Part shown: piece by piece, positions 42,242 through 44,489 of the stretch
Numbering within the stretch: the stretch's first letter is position 1
Layout of the letters: each line of letters begins with the position of its first letter
NCBI GenBank assembly: GCA_023409995.1
Contig: JAEYQN010000168.1
Location: forward strand, 1 to 44,489
Origin: Cyanobacteria bacterium OH_CBB_238
GTDB lineage: Bacteria > Cyanobacteriota > Vampirovibrionia > Gastranaerophilales > Gastranaerophilaceae
DNA length: 44,489 nucleotides
Direction of reading: 5' to 3'
Translations under genes and position numbers: made by a program
Notes under the pieces: generated by a model
Databases searched by the model: none
What the model saw: the letters and a program-made list of their open reading frames with translations, nothing else
Told to the model about the DNA's origin: nothing

Positions 42242-44489
42242 ATGGTTGAAAAAGATTCTTACACTCAGGCAGAATGCAATTTATTTAAAGTAAAAAAGCC
42301 TTATCAATATATTGGGCATGAATATTTGTCGTGCAAGAAAGAATGGACAAAAGATTCTGTAAAAATAGTTCTTGCTTTTCCTGACAAATATGAAGTGGCA
42401 ATAAGTAATCTTGGACAAAGAATACTTTATGACGCAATAAATTCAAATGCAAATTTAATTGCAGAAAGAATTTACGCTCCTGATTTTGATTTTAGGGAAA
42501 TATTAAAAGAACAAGATCTAGCTTTATGCAGCTTTGAAAGTAAAAAAAACATAAAAGATTTTGATATTGTTGGCTTTTCTGTGCAGTATGAGTTATGTTA
42601 TCCAACTATCTTAGAAATGCTCAATCTAAGTAAAATTCCATTAACACGAGAAGAAAGAACCGAATCAGATCCAATAATTATAGCTGGTGGCCCTTGTTCG
42701 TTTAACCCTGCTCCTATGTCAGATTTCATAGATATTTTCATGATTGGAGAAGGTGAAGAAGCTATAGTTGAAACCATGCAATTATATGGAGAGCTGAGGA
42801 AGGCAGGAACTAGAAGAGAAGAAATAATAGAAAAATTGGCTTCTATTGAAGGCAATTACTCACCAAGACTCAAAAATCCAACAAAGAAAAGAATCGTTCA
42901 ACTTACAGAGAAAAACCACCCCACGTCCAACCCCATCCCTTATTCAAGTTGTATCCATGATAGGACAGTAATTGAAATAAGAAGAGGATGCGGAAGAATG
43001 TGCAGATTCTGTCAGTCTGGACACATAACTCTTCCTATTAGGGAAAGAAAAGCTGAAGATATTATCAACCTGGTAAAAGAATCCGTTAAAAGCACCGGGT
43101 ATGATGAATATTCTTTGTTGTCCCTTTCTTCTAATGATTATACTAATATAGAAAGCGTTATTGAAGAATTATCTTGTGAACTAAATGACAAAAGAGTATC
43201 TGCTTCACTACCAAGTCAAAGAATTGACAGATATAGTACTAATTTAGCTAACTTGGTACAAGGTGTAAGAAAATCGACAGTCACTTTAGCTCCCGAAGCA
43301 GGTAGTCAGAGATTACGAGATGTAATAAATAAAAATCTTTCCGAAGAACAGATTGTTGAAGCCATTTTGAATTGCTATAAAAATGGCTCAAGCTCAGTAA
43401 AATTGTATTTTATACTTGGACTTCCAACTGAAACTTTTGAAGATTTGGATGAACTAGCTGAATTATTAAGAAAAATAAGATATAAAGCTAATGGAGTAAA
43501 ATTAGAACTAGGTTTAAAAGATGCATTAAAAATAACATGCACAACTTCAATATTTGTACCAAAGCCATTTACTCCTTTTCAATGGCATAGGCAAAATTCT
43601 GAGCAAGAGCTTCGTGAAAAAATAGATTATTTACTTACTAAAACAAAAAGCATAAAAGGTGTAAAAATAAACTATCACAACAGTTTTGTTTCAAAACTTG
43701 AGTCTGTATTTGCAAGAGGTGATGAATCATTGGGCAAATACGTATTAGAACTTCATAAAAATGGTGCCTACATGACCACTTGGGACGAAAATATCAGCTA
43801 TGATCAATGGAAAAATATTGCAGAGCAGTGTAATATTTCCTTAGATGAATTGGCAACTAAGACTTTTGACCTTGATGAAGAACTTCCATGGGACAAAATC
43901 AACATGGGCATAAGCAAAAAGTGGTTTGCAAAAGAGTATGAAAAAGCATTAAGTGCCATAAATACGATCCCATGCGAGTTTAATTGTGTAGCTTGTGGAG
44001 TTTGCAAAGAGTTTGGAATTAAAAAAATAGTTGATGAACCATACACACCCAAAACTTGCACCAAAGGCTCGTCAGAAAATAGGGAAGCTAAAAAGTATAG
44101 AATCAAACTGACAAAAGAAAATGAGCTGAGATACCTTTCTCATTTAGATTGGCAAAATACTTTAATAAAAACATTGTATAGAAGCGGGTTAGATTTATGC
44201 TTCTCTCAAGGATTTAATCCAACCCCAAAAATTTCTCTTGGGATAGCGCTTCCCATATTTATTGAAAGTCGTTGTGAATTAATTGATATAGATATCTTTG
44301 ATGATTTAAGTGAAAAAGAACTTGAAAATACATTAATAAAATCACTACCCGAAAATATTAAACTACTTTCAGCAAAAAAAATATCAAAAGATACAAAATC
44401 TATAGATATTCTTGCCCAATGGGCACTATATGAAATCAAATCTTTAAAAAAGGGGCTTCTAAATTTTGAAGATATGGTGTATATTAAGG
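42242..44489 (+). CDS. Radical SAM protein with C-terminal DUF2344 (TIGR03960-type), 3' truncated
   Basis: At least 749 codons; the frame runs off the right edge. The N-terminal part (about 1-220) resembles a B12-binding-like domain with GFSVQYELCYPTILEMLNLS and IIIAGGPCSFNPAPMSDFID. The radical SAM motif follows in EIRRGCGRMCRFCQSGH (C-x3-C-x2-C), then LAPEAGSQRLRDVINK and YFILGLPTETFEDL. After a C-x2-C-x2-C cluster (CEFNCVACGVC) comes the DUF2344 domain: YRIKLTKENELRYLSHLDWQ and QGFNPTPKISLGIALP. Homologues are widespread in cyanobacteria and firmicutes, and their substrate is not established. Confidence 0.88.
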   Translation, partial: MVEKDSYTQAECNLFKVKKPYQYIGHEYLSCKKEWTKDSVKIVLAFPDKYEVAISNLGQRILYDAINSNANLIAERIYAPDFDFREILKEQDLALCSFESKKNIKDFDIVGFSVQYELCYPTILEMLNLSKIPLTREERTESDPIIIAGGPCSFNPAPMSDFIDIFMIGEGEEAIVETMQLYGELRKAGTRREEIIEKLASIEGNYSPRLKNPTKKRIVQLTEKNHPTSNPIPYSSCIHDRTVIEIRRGCGRMCRFCQSGHITLPIRERKAEDIINLVKESVKSTGYDEYSLLSLSSNDYTNIESVIEELSCELNDKRVSASLPSQRIDRYSTNLANLVQGVRKSTVTLAPEAGSQRLRDVINKNLSEEQIVEAILNCYKNGSSSVKLYFILGLPTETFEDLDELAELLRKIRYKANGVKLELGLKDALKITCTTSIFVPKPFTPFQWHRQNSEQELREKIDYLLTKTKSIKGVKINYHNSFVSKLESVFARGDESLGKYVLELHKNGAYMTTWDENISYDQWKNIAEQCNISLDELATKTFDLDEELPWDKINMGISKKWFAKEYEKALSAINTIPCEFNCVACGVCKEFGIKKIVDEPYTPKTCTKGSSENREAKKYRIKLTKENELRYLSHLDWQNTLIKTLYRSGLDLCFSQGFNPTPKISLGIALPIFIESRCELIDIDIFDDLSEKELENTLIKSLPENIKLLSAKKISKDTKSIDILAQWALYEIKSLKKGLLNFEDMVYIK

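Overview
The window is AT-rich, tightly packed bacterial chromosome with almost no mobile DNA. The best fit is a non-photosynthetic relative of Cyanobacteria of the Melainabacteria/Vampirovibrionia (Gastranaerophilales) type. Four things suggest this. There is a homologue of LdpA, an iron-sulfur protein best known from cyanobacteria. MurE carries the DNPR motif for meso-diaminopimelate. A piece of a flagellar operon is present. There is also a set of small lineage-type proteins with Ser/Asn-rich N-termini and a prepilin-like protein. The assignment is inferred from gene content; no rRNA or tRNA gene was seen.

Layout, left to right. At 1-92 lies the signal peptide of a truncated minus-strand gene, and at 429-659 a small Xre-type regulator. 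From 8571 down to 667 a minus-strand series runs rpmE | thyX-prfA-rsmH-ftsL-like-PBP-murE-gpsA. This is a reduced division and cell-wall (dcw-like) cluster with translation genes at its head. At 8634-10121 is an odd glycosidase-like protein, divergent from a lone prepilin-like gene (10338-10886). Then come mtnP and yggT (plus), and rimI-bioY (minus). From 13569 to 18443 is a flagellar hook operon, fliJ-fliK-flgD-flgE, closed by a strong terminator. It is followed by hemW, a hypothetical membrane protein (minus), tatD-tlyA, a frameshifted remnant of an S74-type chaperone domain, a small hypothetical protein, and ilvC.

From 24353 to 30303 the plus strand carries an alpha/beta hydrolase, then oppB-oppC-mgtC-TPR protein in one tight unit, then a PlsC-like acyltransferase. 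The minus-strand unit ldpA-tilS-hpt follows, divergent from ahcY. Next are mrnC with a lone HicB-like protein, a GT4 glycosyltransferase convergent with marC, a phosphate uptake pair (DUF47 accessory protein and PiT transporter), a flagellar-type sigma factor, a Pro/Ala-rich helical-repeat protein, a small hypothetical protein, and an unknown gene abutting a large radical-SAM/DUF2344 gene that runs off the right edge.

Two patterns cut across genes. First, at least six transcription units lack a Shine-Dalgarno sequence and have a -10 hexamer ending 6 or 7 bases before the start codon, which predicts leaderless mRNAs. Second, three unrelated hypothetical proteins begin with the same short pattern M-x-[IV]-S-x-[IV]-[NS]-S, and a fourth has a similar segment. 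This may be a lineage-specific N-terminal tag and is the best lead here for an undescribed system.
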